Assembly: GCF_001425785.1 (NCBI RefSeq)
Contig: NZ_LMDI01000032.1
Coordinates: 1 to 55,396, forward strand
DNA length: 55,396 nt
Reading direction: 5' to 3'
Source: Rhizobacter sp. Root1221
GTDB taxonomy: Bacteria; Pseudomonadota; Gammaproteobacteria; Burkholderiales; Burkholderiaceae_C
The position numbers were made by a program, and so were the translations under genes. The notes under the pieces are model-generated. The model did no database searches and had not been told where the DNA came from. It saw nothing but the letters and a program-made list of their open reading frames with translations. Positions 46,181 to 55,330 of this stretch are shown here, one piece after another (within the stretch, counting starts at the first letter, position 1; each line of letters opens with the position of its first letter).

Positions 46181-47050
46181 ATGTTGGAGAGAAAAGAGGC
46201 CAGGCTGAACCGCCTGCTGACCGCGGGCCGTTGCCTGGACATCGCGGTGGACCACGGGGTCTGCAACGAACCGACCTTCCTGTCGGGGCTGGAAGACATG
46301 CCGCATGTGATGGACCAGCTGGTGGCCGCAGCGCCCGATGCCATCCAGCTGAACTACGGCCAGGCCGACCTGCTGCAGGGCCGGCCGGGCCGCAACAAGC
46401 CCGCGCTGGTGATGCGGCTCGACATGGGCAACCCGTACAACGCCACGGCCCACCGGGTGATGTGGGCCGTGTTGCAGAACGCCGAGGACCCGGTGCTGCC
46501 GGCCGTGCAGATGGATGCCGCCTGCGTGGTGGTCAACCTCTTCATGCTGCCCGGTGAGCCCGACCTCTTCCGGCAGTGCGTGGCCAACATCGCGCGCGTG
46601 CGCGCCGAATGCGACCGCTACGGCATGCCCCTGATGATCGAGCCGCTCGTGATGGCGCCGCACACCGAACGTGGCGGCTACATGGTGGACGGTGACGCCG
46701 AGAAGATCGTCACGCTGGTGCGCCTGGCGCGCGAGATGGGTGCTGACATCGTCAAGGCCGATCCCACCACGAACGCGGCCGATTTCCACCGCGTGGTGCA
46801 GGCAGCGCGCTGCCCTGTGCTCGTGCGCGGCGGCGGCAAGGAGGACCTGCGCCAGGTGTTCGCGCGGTCCCGCGAGCTGCTGGACCAGGGCGCCGTGGGG
46901 CTCGTCTACGGCCGCAACGTGTACCAGCACCGCGACCCTTCGGCCGTGGTGCGGGCCCTGATGGCGATGATCCACCGCGATGCCAGCGCGGAACTCGCCT
47001 GGCAGGTCTACGAGTCCGGCGACACCGAGCGGGTGCTCGCGGACCGCTGA
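46181..47050 (+). CDS. Class I aldolase of the DhnA/LsrF family
   Basis: A 289-residue class I (Schiff-base) aldolase. CLDIAVDHGVCNEPTFL carries the conserved Asp/His, MGADIVKADPTTN holds the likely Schiff-base Lys, and VLVRGGGKEDL with VGLVYGRNVYQH form the phosphate-binding end of the barrel. DhnA-family enzymes cleave or thiolyse ketose phosphates. ATG 46181 is preferred over the TTG at 46154 because AAGGAG precedes it with a 7-base spacer. It closes the polyol locus: kinase, GlpD-like oxidation to a ketose phosphate, then aldol cleavage here, probably to dihydroxyacetone phosphate plus an aldehyde. Similar to LsrF, but no lsr regulator or LsrK is present. Confidence 0.87.
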   Translation: MLERKEARLNRLLTAGRCLDIAVDHGVCNEPTFLSGLEDMPHVMDQLVAAAPDAIQLNYGQADLLQGRPGRNKPALVMRLDMGNPYNATAHRVMWAVLQNAEDPVLPAVQMDAACVVVNLFMLPGEPDLFRQCVANIARVRAECDRYGMPLMIEPLVMAPHTERGGYMVDGDAEKIVTLVRLAREMGADIVKADPTTNAADFHRVVQAARCPVLVRGGGKEDLRQVFARSRELLDQGAVGLVYGRNVYQHRDPSAVVRALMAMIHRDASAELAWQVYESGDTERVLADR

Positions 47051-47137
47051 TTCACACCGGCACACCCCAAGGCACGCGGCCTCCGATTCGGCCGCACTCA
47101 TGAACCGGATCGGATGAACGGCAAAGAGAGGCGACGA

Positions 47138-50100
47138 ATGAAAATCAAGCGCGTACTGATGGCGATGGCGTTCCTGTGTGCAGCATTCCTGACACACGCA
47201 GCCGTCACAGGGGTGAGCCCCCTCACCACGCTCAACAACGCTGCGTCCGCGTTCGCGGCGCTGGTGGACCCGGCGCCCACCACGGGCCCGGGCCTCGGCA
47301 ACCTGTCGTACACCGAGGCCGAGCTGTTCAAGCCCGTGTCGTGGATCAGGAATGAAACGTCGGCCGGGGCCGGCGATGGCGACATCCCGTTCCGGTACCC
47401 GAACCGCAAGGACTACGGCACCAACGTGGCCCTGATGCTCAACGGCTACTTCCTGACGATGTTCGCGCCCGACAGCGGGCAGTCCACCGGCGGGTTCCTG
47501 CTGTACGACGTGTCCGACCCGCGGAACATCCGGCTCGTGAAGAAGCTCTACGAGCCGGACGGCCGCACGGCCGAGTTCCGCGAGCCCCACGCCATGGGCG
47601 CGGCCGTCATCAACGGGCGGCAGTACGTGGTGATCCCGAGCACCAAGGGCGTGGAGTTCTGGGACTTCACCGACATCAACGACATCCAGCAGGTGAAGAA
47701 GCTCGTGCTGCCCACCGTCAACGCCGGTGACTACTCGAAGGTGAGCTGGCAGCTGTGGTGGCAGGCACCGTACTTGTACGTGGCGTCTGCCGACGACGGC
47801 ATGTACATCGTGGACGCCCGCGACCCGGCCAACGCCTTCATCGCCAACCGCGGCGAGGGCCGACCGAATCCCGTGCCCACCGGTGAACTGGGCAGCTTCC
47901 GCGTGGGCCCCATCTTCACGATGGGCAACCACCTGGTGCTCACGTCCATGGAGACGAACTCCGGCCTCGCAAGCCTCGACCTGTCGGACCCGCTCAACCC
48001 GCGCATGCTCGACGGCGTGGGCAGCCTGCCCTTCTATTACGCCACCTGTTTCGACGGCAAGAAGCTGTACGGCTCGGTGCGCAACACGGGCGCGAAGATG
48101 TTCGCGTACGACCTGAGCGACGCCACGCACTTCGTGGCCGAGGACAACCGCCTGGTGATGGACGACCAGCTCTACTGCGCCACGCAGGACCAGTTCGTGT
48201 TCCAGGGCGCGCAGGAGATGATCCACAAGGTCAACGTCAGCAACCCGCTGAACCACGTGCACGTGGGCAAGGGCGGCCTGTTCCCGGAAGGGTCCGAGGC
48301 AGCGCACCATTCGGACCATGGCCAGGTGATGCCGATGGGCAACCTGATCTACGTGGGCAACGACCACGGCACCGGGAGCGGCTTCATCGTGCACGACCGC
48401 AATCCCGACACCACACCGCCGGCGGTCAAGGAGGTGTCGCCACGCAACGCGGCGGTCAAGCAGGCGGTCACGTCGCGCATCGGCGTGGCGTTCACCGACA
48501 ACATCCTCTCCGGCACGGTGAACGCGAGCACCTTCATCGTGCGGCCGGTGGGCGGCAGTGCGCTCGCGGGCACCTACAGCGCGCAGCTGGGCATCGTGAA
48601 CTTCGCGCCGGCCCAGCCGTTGCAGCCCGACACCTCCTACGAGGTGGTGGTGCCGTCGGGCGGGATGCGGGACTACGCCGGCAACGCCGTCGCCACGGCC
48701 TTCACGTCCACCTTCAAGACGGCGGCACGTGACGCGCTGGGCTCCACGCTCCACAGCTGGCCCCTCGCGTCCAACGTGAACGACGTGGTGGGCACGAACC
48801 ACGGCACGGCGTCGGCCGCCGATGCCTTTGCGGACGGCGCGATGAACTTCGCGCAGCGCACCGGCGGGGTCACCCTCGCCCGTGACGACATCGCCACGGT
48901 GCTGGGCGGATCAGCCACCGTGAGCTTCCACATGAAAACCACCCAGGCCGGCAACGCGAACGCATGGCTCGCACCGGGCATCTTCGGCCGCGACCAGAAC
49001 GGCGGCACGGACGACGTCTTCTGGGGCTGGATCGACAACACCGGCACGCTGCGGTTCACCACGGGCAACCCGTCTGCCAGCAACGTGGGCGCGCGGTCTG
49101 CCAAGGCGGTCAACGACGGGGCGTGGCACCACGTGGTGATGACCCGGGACGCCACCACCGGCGTGCAGGCGATGTACATCGACGGGGTCAAGACGTCGGG
49201 CCCCGGCGCGGTGGGGGTCAAGGGGCTCAACAACAAGTTCCAGCTGCTCGGGCAGATCCAGGGCAGTGCGGACTTCTTCAAGGGCAGCCTGTCGAACGTG
49301 CGGGTCTATGGCCGCGCATTGACCGACGACGAGGTGGCGTCGCTGTCGCACGTGGTGCACAGCTGGCCGCTCGTCAGCACCGTCAACGACGTGGTGGGGG
49401 GCAACAACGGCGCCTCGTCGCCCAGCGACCTCTTCAGCGACGGCGGCCTGAACTTCGGCGCCCGCACGGCCGGCGTCACGCTCGAGCGGGTGGACACGGC
49501 GGTGGTGCTGGCCGCGTCCGCGTCGATGAGCTTCCACATGAAGACCACGCAGGCCGGCAACGCCAACGCGTGGCAGGCGCCCGGCATCTTCGGGCGCGAC
49601 CAGCCGAGCGGGGTGGATGACATCTTCTGGGGCTGGCTCGACAACAACGGCCTGCTGCGCCTGTCCGTGGGCGACCCGTCGGCCACCAACGTGGGCGTGC
49701 GGTCGACGAAGGCAGTGAACGACGGGCAGTGGCACTACGTGGTCCTGACCCGCGACTCGGTCACCGGCGCCCAGGTCATGTACGTGGACGGTGTGAAGAG
49801 CAGCGGCGCCGGCAGCGCCGGCATCAAGGGCCTGACCAACAAGTCGCAGATGCTCGGGCAGATCCAGGGCAACCCGGACTTCTTCAAGGGCACGCTCGCG
49901 AACGTGCGTGTTTACGACCGCACGCTGTCCGACAGCGAGGCGGCCACGCTGTACAGCCAGGCGGTCGTGCGCATCGTGGGCCAGCCGGGCGACGAGACGG
50001 TGAACGTCAACGCGTCGGCCACGTTCAACCCCACCGCGGTCGCCCGGCCGGGCGCGCAGTACAGCTGGAACTTCGGCGACGGCACGCCACGCACCGCGTT

Positions 50101-52048
50101 TTCGGGCACGCTCTCGGCGTCGCACACGTTCACCACCACCGGGCACTTCACCGTGATCCTGACGGTGCGCAACGCGGACGGCTCCGAGTCGTACTACGCG
50201 TTCGCCCGCACGGCGATCAACCCGCGCACCGCGAAGGCGCCCACCCACAGCAGCAACATCGCCGGCAACACCACCCGTGTCTACAGCGTCAATCCGGACA
50301 GCGGTACGGTGACGGCCATCGACGCGGACACCCTCGTGAAGCTGTGGGAGACCCGCGTGGGCAACGAGCCCCGCACGCTGGCCATTGCTCCCGACAACCG
50401 GGTTTGGGTCACGGTGCAGGCCGAGGACAAGCTCGTGGTGCTGAACACCGACGGCACGGTGTCGGCCACCGTCACCCTGCCGTACGGCAGCGGTCCGCAC
50501 GGGGTGGTGTTCTCGCCCGACAAGCTCAACGGGGTGCTGACCCTCGAGAGCAAGTCGCAGCTCGTGACGTTCGACCCGGCATCGGGCGCCACCCGTGGCA
50601 CCATCACGCTCCCGGGCGACGTGCGCGGCATCGCCGTCAGCGCGGACTCCACCGAGGCGTACGTCACCCGATTCCGCTCGCTGATGACGGGCGGCGAGGT
50701 GCACCGCGTGAACCTGGCCACCATGACGCGCACCGAGACCATCGGGCTGCGGGTGGACACCACCACGGTGGATGAGGAGAACCGGGCGCGCGGCGTGCCG
50801 AACTACCTGCACCAGGTGGTGATTTCGCCAGACGGGACCCGGGCGGTGCTGCCGTCGAAGAAGGACAACATCGTGCGCGGCCAGTTCCGCGACGGGCGGC
50901 CGCTCGAACACGACAAGACGGTGCGGTCCATCGTGTCCCAGCTCGACCTGAAGGCCCACGCCACCGAACTGTTCGCCGAACAGCTCGACTTCAACGACCG
51001 GGCGCCGGCCCGTGCGGCCACGTACTCGCCGAACGGCGACTACCTCTTCGTGGCGCAGATGGAAGGCAACCGCGTGGCCATCGTGGATGCGTACAACCGG
51101 TCCATCCGCGGCGAGATCGATGCGGGCCGCGCGCCACACGGGCTGTACCTCGACGAGCAGCGCAAGCGGCTGTATACCAACAACTTCCTCGGGCGGTCGG
51201 TGTCGGTGCACGACGTGGCGTCGGTGCTGTCGTCGGAGTCGTTCGCTGCGCGGCTGCTCAAGACGATCGCCACGGTCACCACCGAACCCCTGGCTCCGGC
51301 CGTGTTGCGTGGCAAGCAGGTGTTCTACAACGCGGCCGATGTGCGCATGAGCAAGGACAGCTACATCTCGTGCGCGAGTTGCCACGTGGACGGCGGTGAC
51401 GACGGCATGGTGTGGGACTTCACCGACCGCCGCGAGGGCTTGCGCAACACGGTGAGCCTGCGCGGGCGTGCCGGGCTCGGCCATGGCCGCGTGCACTGGA
51501 CCGCCAACTTCGACGAGATCCAGGACTTCGAGAACGACATCCGCTCGGGCTTCGGTGGCACCGGGTTCCTGTCGGACGCGGACTTCGCGGCCACGTCGAA
51601 CCCGCTCGGTGCGACCAAGGCTGGCCGCAGCGCGGCGCTGGACGACCTGGCGGCCTTCGTGACGTCGCTGCAGTCGTACCCGCGCAGTCCGGCACGGGCC
51701 GCCGATGGCGCGTTGAGCTCGGCCGCGGCCGCGGGCAAGGTGCTGTTCGACCAGCAGCAGTGCGCCACGTGCCACACCGGCACCACGTTCCGCGACGGCG
51801 TGCGCCACGACGTGGGCACCATCCAGCCGTCGTCGGGCCTGGGCATCGGCGTGAGCCTCGTGGGCGTGGGTTTCGACACCCCCACGCTGCGCGGGATCTG
51901 GGACACGGGCCCGTACTTCCACAACGGCCAGGCCGCCACGCTCGCGGACGTCTTCAACGGCGGCCACGGCAACACCGGCTCGCTGACCGCGGCGCAGAAG
52001 GATGCGCTCGTGCAGTACCTCCGATCGATCGACGCCACCACCCCCTGA
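47138..52048 (+). CDS. Large secreted multidomain protein with beta-propellers, two LamG-like domains, PKD and two c-type haem sites
   Basis: A 1636-residue exported protein with signal peptide MKIKRVLMAMAFLCAAFLTH. N-terminal region (about 60-430) of LVIVD-like repeats (FLLYDVSDPRNIRLVKKLYE, VEFWDFTDINDIQQVKKL); a bacterial Ig-like domain (about 435-530); two LamG-like domains (535-735 and 742-940); a PKD domain (950-1030, YSWNFGDGTPRTAFSGT); a YVTN-type propeller (1040-1375); then a cytochrome-like end with CASCH (1412-1416) and CATCH (1542-1546). GAGAGG ends about 6 bases before ATG 47138. The haem sites imply an electron-transfer role; the LamG and PKD domains suggest glycan or surface binding. 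The GMC oxidoreductase 15 bases downstream is the probable partner. No close family is recognised. Confidence 0.86.
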   Translation: MKIKRVLMAMAFLCAAFLTHAAVTGVSPLTTLNNAASAFAALVDPAPTTGPGLGNLSYTEAELFKPVSWIRNETSAGAGDGDIPFRYPNRKDYGTNVALMLNGYFLTMFAPDSGQSTGGFLLYDVSDPRNIRLVKKLYEPDGRTAEFREPHAMGAAVINGRQYVVIPSTKGVEFWDFTDINDIQQVKKLVLPTVNAGDYSKVSWQLWWQAPYLYVASADDGMYIVDARDPANAFIANRGEGRPNPVPTGELGSFRVGPIFTMGNHLVLTSMETNSGLASLDLSDPLNPRMLDGVGSLPFYYATCFDGKKLYGSVRNTGAKMFAYDLSDATHFVAEDNRLVMDDQLYCATQDQFVFQGAQEMIHKVNVSNPLNHVHVGKGGLFPEGSEAAHHSDHGQVMPMGNLIYVGNDHGTGSGFIVHDRNPDTTPPAVKEVSPRNAAVKQAVTSRIGVAFTDNILSGTVNASTFIVRPVGGSALAGTYSAQLGIVNFAPAQPLQPDTSYEVVVPSGGMRDYAGNAVATAFTSTFKTAARDALGSTLHSWPLASNVNDVVGTNHGTASAADAFADGAMNFAQRTGGVTLARDDIATVLGGSATVSFHMKTTQAGNANAWLAPGIFGRDQNGGTDDVFWGWIDNTGTLRFTTGNPSASNVGARSAKAVNDGAWHHVVMTRDATTGVQAMYIDGVKTSGPGAVGVKGLNNKFQLLGQIQGSADFFKGSLSNVRVYGRALTDDEVASLSHVVHSWPLVSTVNDVVGGNNGASSPSDLFSDGGLNFGARTAGVTLERVDTAVVLAASASMSFHMKTTQAGNANAWQAPGIFGRDQPSGVDDIFWGWLDNNGLLRLSVGDPSATNVGVRSTKAVNDGQWHYVVLTRDSVTGAQVMYVDGVKSSGAGSAGIKGLTNKSQMLGQIQGNPDFFKGTLANVRVYDRTLSDSEAATLYSQAVVRIVGQPGDETVNVNASATFNPTAVARPGAQYSWNFGDGTPRTAFSGTLSASHTFTTTGHFTVILTVRNADGSESYYAFARTAINPRTAKAPTHSSNIAGNTTRVYSVNPDSGTVTAIDADTLVKLWETRVGNEPRTLAIAPDNRVWVTVQAEDKLVVLNTDGTVSATVTLPYGSGPHGVVFSPDKLNGVLTLESKSQLVTFDPASGATRGTITLPGDVRGIAVSADSTEAYVTRFRSLMTGGEVHRVNLATMTRTETIGLRVDTTTVDEENRARGVPNYLHQVVISPDGTRAVLPSKKDNIVRGQFRDGRPLEHDKTVRSIVSQLDLKAHATELFAEQLDFNDRAPARAATYSPNGDYLFVAQMEGNRVAIVDAYNRSIRGEIDAGRAPHGLYLDEQRKRLYTNNFLGRSVSVHDVASVLSSESFAARLLKTIATVTTEPLAPAVLRGKQVFYNAADVRMSKDSYISCASCHVDGGDDGMVWDFTDRREGLRNTVSLRGRAGLGHGRVHWTANFDEIQDFENDIRSGFGGTGFLSDADFAATSNPLGATKAGRSAALDDLAAFVTSLQSYPRSPARAADGALSSAAAAGKVLFDQQQCATCHTGTTFRDGVRHDVGTIQPSSGLGIGVSLVGVGFDTPTLRGIWDTGPYFHNGQAATLADVFNGGHGNTGSLTAAQKDALVQYLRSIDATTP
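48745..49955 (+). repeat. Tandem duplication of the LamG-like domain
   Basis: Two consecutive segments (48745-49345 and 49357-49955) encode very similar domains: HSWPLASNVNDVVG versus HSWPLVSTVNDVVG at the start, SFHMKTTQAGNANAW in both, and LLGQIQGSADFFKGSLSNVR versus MLGQIQGNPDFFKGTLANVR near the end. A recent in-frame duplication of one binding domain is likely. Confidence 0.88.
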
Positions 52049-52063
52049 CAGGAGACGGTTCCC

Positions 52064-53692
52064 TTGGACGAAACGACATTCGACTACATCGTCATCGGCG
52101 GCGGCACCGCCGGTGCACTGATGTGCAACCGCCTCACGGCGGATGCAGGCAAGCGCACGCTGCTGATCGAGGCGGGGCCGAGGGACAACTACCATTGGAT
52201 CCACATCCCGGTCGGCTACCTGTACTGCATCGGCAACCCCCGCACGGACTGGCTTTACCAGACCGAGCCCGACGCGGGCCTGAACGGCCGCTCGCTGCGC
52301 TACCCGCGTGGCAAGACCCTCGGGGGGTGTTCGAGCATCAACGGCATGATCTACATGCGCGGCCAGTCGCGGGACTACGACACGTGGGCCCGCCTCACCG
52401 GCGACGACGCGTGGCGGTGGGACCAGGTGCTGCCCGCGTTCATGCAGCACGAAGACCACTACCTCGGCGCCGACGCGCTGCACGGTGCCGGGGGCGAGTG
52501 GCGCGTGGAGAAGCAGCGCCTGCGCTGGGACATCCTCGACGCGTTCGCCGACGCGGCGGTGCAGGCGGGGGTTCCCCACAGCACCGACTTCAACCGGGGC
52601 AGCAACGAGGGCGTGGGCTACTTCCAGGTCAACCAGCGCAACGGCTGGCGCTGGAACACGGCCAAGGCATTCCTGCGGCCCACCTGCGACGGCCGCGCCA
52701 ACTTCACGTCATGGGTGAAGACCCGCGTGACGAAGCTGATCGTCGAGCCGGGCCAGGACGGCACGTTGCGTTGCACCGGCGTGCGCGCGTGGGACGGCCG
52801 GCAGATGGTGACGGCACGTGCGCGCCACGAGGTGATCCTGTGTGGTGGCAGCATCGGGTCGCCGCAGATGCTGCAGCTGTCGGGCATCGGGCCGGCGGAC
52901 CTGCTGCAGCGCCATGGCATCCCGGTGGTGGCCCACCTGCCCGGCGTGGGCGAGAACCTGCAGGACCACCTGCAGATCCGGGCCGTGTTCAAGATCCAGG
53001 GGGCGCCCACGCTGAACGTGTTGGCGTCGTCGCTGGTGGGCAAGGCCCGGATCGGGCTCGAATACCTCGTGAAGCGCAGCGGGCCGATGAGCATGGCCCC
53101 GTCGCAGCTGGGTGCGTTCACGCGCAGTTCGCCGGCCTACCCGTGGCCCAACCTGCAGTACCACGTGCAGCCGCTGTCGCTGGACGCCTTCGGTGAACCG
53201 CTGCACAAATTCCCGGCCTTCACCGCGAGCGTGTGCAACCTGAATCCCACGAGCCGCGGTACGGTGCACATCCGCAGCCCACGCTACGAAGACGCACCGG
53301 CCATCGCGCCCAACTACCTCAGCACCGGCGAGGACCGCCAGGTGGCGGCGGATTCGCTGCGCGTCACGCGCCGGATCGCGTCGCAGCCCGCGCTGGCGAA
53401 GTACCGGCCGGAGGAATGGAAACCGGGTCCGCAGTACGAGACCGACGAGGAACTCGCCCGGCTGGCGGGTGACATCGCCACCACCATCTTCCACCCGGTG
53501 GGCACCACGAAGATGGGCGCGGCCGACGACCCGATGGCCGTGCTGGACTCGCGCCTGCGTGTGCGGGGCGTGCGCGGCCTGCGCGTGGTGGACGCCGGCG
53601 CCATGCCCACCATCACCAGCGGCAACACCAACAGCCCCACGCTGATGATGGCCGAGATGGCGGCGGGCTGGATCCGGGCGGACGCGAGGTAG
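52064..53692 (+). CDS. GMC-family FAD oxidoreductase (choline/alcohol dehydrogenase-like)
   Basis: A 542-residue GMC flavoprotein. FAD motif DYIVIGGGTAGALMCNRL (residues 6-23), GMC signature 1 PRGKTLGGCSSINGMIYMRG, signature 2 CGGSIGSPQMLQLSGIGP, and the C-terminal catalytic region with His477 in HPVGTTKMG and Asn521/Asn523 in SGNTNSPTLM. Family members oxidise alcohols, choline or sugars. The start is TTG 52064, 9 bases after AGGAG and 15 bases after the upstream stop, with no suitable ATG nearby. No signal peptide is visible, which is odd if the secreted cytochrome-like neighbour is its electron acceptor. The substrate is unknown. Confidence 0.88.
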   Translation: MDETTFDYIVIGGGTAGALMCNRLTADAGKRTLLIEAGPRDNYHWIHIPVGYLYCIGNPRTDWLYQTEPDAGLNGRSLRYPRGKTLGGCSSINGMIYMRGQSRDYDTWARLTGDDAWRWDQVLPAFMQHEDHYLGADALHGAGGEWRVEKQRLRWDILDAFADAAVQAGVPHSTDFNRGSNEGVGYFQVNQRNGWRWNTAKAFLRPTCDGRANFTSWVKTRVTKLIVEPGQDGTLRCTGVRAWDGRQMVTARARHEVILCGGSIGSPQMLQLSGIGPADLLQRHGIPVVAHLPGVGENLQDHLQIRAVFKIQGAPTLNVLASSLVGKARIGLEYLVKRSGPMSMAPSQLGAFTRSSPAYPWPNLQYHVQPLSLDAFGEPLHKFPAFTASVCNLNPTSRGTVHIRSPRYEDAPAIAPNYLSTGEDRQVAADSLRVTRRIASQPALAKYRPEEWKPGPQYETDEELARLAGDIATTIFHPVGTTKMGAADDPMAVLDSRLRVRGVRGLRVVDAGAMPTITSGNTNSPTLMMAEMAAGWIRADAR

Positions 53693-53935
53693 GGCTCGCA
53701 TGCGCCGATGTCCAAGGTGCGCCTCGCGCATCAGCCCATCTCGGCTGTCCGTGCAGCGTCGCGCTCCCGCCCTGCACGCGTGAACTGACGCCGCGGCAGG
53801 CCAGTTCGTCCCCGCAGTGACTGTTGCCTGCGGCCCACTCGGTGCGCTGGCACACAGACGCCGGGCAGGAAGGCGGCCAGGCTCCGGCGACAGGAGTGGC
53901 GATTCCGCCGCTCGACGCAATGCAAGGGAACGAAC

Positions 53936-54319
53936 ATGTACACCACAAGGTTGATCCACCTCCCGGCGGCCCTGCTGGCGGTGAGCGCCGTCGCCTGGCT
54001 CGGCGGCTGCGCCAGCACGCCCGTGCCCACGACGGAAATGGCGGTGGCCGAAGCGGCCGTCAAACGCGCCAGCACCAGCAGCACCAGCGAGAACGCTCCG
54101 GCGGAGCTGCAACTGGCGACCGACAAGCTCGCGAGTGCCAGGCAGGCCATCGCGAGCAAGGACTACGAGCGGGCCCGGCAACTGGCCGACGAAGCGCAGG
54201 TCGATGCGCAGGTGGCCGAATTGCGGGCGCAATCCAGCCGTTCCCGCAAGGCCGCGAAGGAGTCGCAAGACGCGGCTCGTGCGTTGGGCGAGGAACTCAC
54301 GCGCCAGCCGGCGCGATGA
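53936..54319 (+). CDS. DUF4398-type lipoprotein
   Basis: A 127-residue protein with a lipoprotein signal: MYTTRLIHLPAALLAVSAVA, then the lipobox LGGC (Cys about residue 25). The rest is alpha-helical and Ala/Gln-rich (PAELQLATDKLASARQAIAS, RARQLADEAQVDAQVAELRA), matching the DUF4398 family of envelope lipoproteins usually encoded with an OmpA-like protein. AAGGGAA precedes the ATG with a 5-6-base spacer. It overlaps the possible extended start of the OmpA-like gene. A structural role in the cell envelope is likely; no enzyme activity is expected. The 243-base gap upstream contains no gene. Confidence 0.85.
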   Translation: MYTTRLIHLPAALLAVSAVAWLGGCASTPVPTTEMAVAEAAVKRASTSSTSENAPAELQLATDKLASARQAIASKDYERARQLADEAQVDAQVAELRAQSSRSRKAAKESQDAARALGEELTRQPAR

Positions 54320-54336
54320 ACACGAGGAGCACCTTG

Positions 54337-55221
54337 ATGAACAACCAATTCCTGATTTCAGCCACGTTGGTGGCCACACTGGCCGCGTGCAGCGCCACGC
54401 CCGAGCAAAACAGCGCCCTCGATCAAGCGCGCAGCCACCTCGGCGCGGCCAGCGGCGACCCGCAGGTCACGACCCTGGCGCCCGAAGAATTGAAGCGTGC
54501 GACCGAATCGCTGGATGTGGCCGAGCGCAGCTGGCGTGACGGCGGTTCCAAGACCCGCGTCGATCACCTCGCCTACATGACGGCGCAGCGCGTGACCATC
54601 GCGCAGGACACGGCCTCCAGCCGGGCCTCGCAGGCCGTCGTTGCCAGCGCGGCCGCCGAGCGCGACAAGATGCGCCTGGGCCAGCGCACCCAGCAGGCGG
54701 ACAAGGCCGAACAGCAACTGGCCGCTTCCGAACAGCGCAACGCGCTGCAGTCGGCCGACGCCCTGCGCGACAAAGCGCGCGTCGAACGCCGCGATGCCCG
54801 CGTGCGCGAACTGGAAACGCAACTGAAGGGGCTCGACGCCAGGAAGACCGATCGCGGCATGGTGCTGACGCTTGGCGACGTGCTGTTCGACAGCGGCCAG
54901 GCCCGCCTCCTGGACGATGGCTCGCGCAACATGATCAAGGTGGCTGACTTCTTCAAGCGCAACCCCGGGAACACGGCCAGCATCGAGGGGTACACCGACA
55001 GCGTGGGTGGCGCCAGCGCCAACCTCGGCCTGTCCGACCGGCGGGCCCAGGCGGTCATGGCGGCGCTTGTCGGCCTGGGTGTCCAGGCCGATCACCTGAG
55101 CACCAGGGCGCATGGCGAGTCGATGCCCACCGCGAGCAACGACACGGCGGCCGGCCGGCAGATGAACCGCCGGGTGGAGATCGTGTTCGCGCCTCAGGCA
55201 GAGGCGGTGACGCTGAAGTGA
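54337..55221 (+). CDS. DUF4398/OmpA-domain lipoprotein
   Basis: A 294-residue envelope protein. Residues 1-22 are a lipoprotein signal (ISATLVATLAACS, lipidated Cys about residue 18). A DUF4398-like, coiled-coil middle part (ATESLDVAERSWRDGGSKTR; AEQQLAASEQRNALQSADAL) leads to an OmpA-like peptidoglycan-binding domain with LTLGDVLFDSGQARLLDDGS, EGYTDSVGGASANLGLSDRR and the closing NRRVEIVF. Such proteins anchor the outer membrane to the peptidoglycan. The ATG at 54337 has GGAG 7 bases upstream; an in-frame ATG at 54316 overlaps the previous stop (ATGA) but lacks a ribosome site. Co-transcribed with the preceding lipoprotein. Confidence 0.9.
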   Translation: MNNQFLISATLVATLAACSATPEQNSALDQARSHLGAASGDPQVTTLAPEELKRATESLDVAERSWRDGGSKTRVDHLAYMTAQRVTIAQDTASSRASQAVVASAAAERDKMRLGQRTQQADKAEQQLAASEQRNALQSADALRDKARVERRDARVRELETQLKGLDARKTDRGMVLTLGDVLFDSGQARLLDDGSRNMIKVADFFKRNPGNTASIEGYTDSVGGASANLGLSDRRAQAVMAALVGLGVQADHLSTRAHGESMPTASNDTAAGRQMNRRVEIVFAPQAEAVTLK

Positions 55222-55223
55222 TC

Positions 55224-55257
55224 GGATGCCCGGGGCGCCTCGGGGCGTCCCTCTTTT
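55224..55257 (+). terminator. Intrinsic terminator after the OmpA-like gene
   Basis: GGATGCCC (55224-55231) can pair with GGGCGTCC (55243-55250) including one G-T pair, and the stem is followed by CTCTTTTG. It starts 2 bases after the stop codon, as expected for a rho-independent terminator. Confidence 0.72.
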
Positions 55258-55330
55258 GTCATCCCGGCGAAGGCCCATTGCTGTCCGGGGAAAATCTCGG
55301 TCATCCCGGCGAACGCCCACTACTGTCCGG
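55258..55330. repeat. Two direct copies of a 31-base intergenic repeat
   Basis: Copies at 55258-55288 and 55300-55330 share 28 of 31 bases; each begins GTCATCCCGGCGAA and ends CTGTCCGG. The period is 42 bases. GTCATCCCGGCGAA-type elements are common dispersed intergenic repeats in GC-rich proteobacteria. No gene is seen in the remaining bases to the end of the window. Confidence 0.7.

Noticed and set aside
37375-47050. Assignment as the erythritol (ery) operon
   Set aside because: Kinase and GlpD-like genes fit, but the regulator is GntR/UTRA rather than EryD-like, and the DhnA aldolase and aldo/keto reductase do not belong to the classical set.
45827-48802. Minus-strand frame of about 991 codons across the aldolase and propeller genes
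   Set aside because: Opposite-strand shadow of well-supported plus-strand genes; no domain, odd His/Arg/Val composition.
48911-52579. Minus-strand frame of about 1222 codons
   Set aside because: Shadow of the secreted propeller/haem protein and GMC gene; no recognisable motif.
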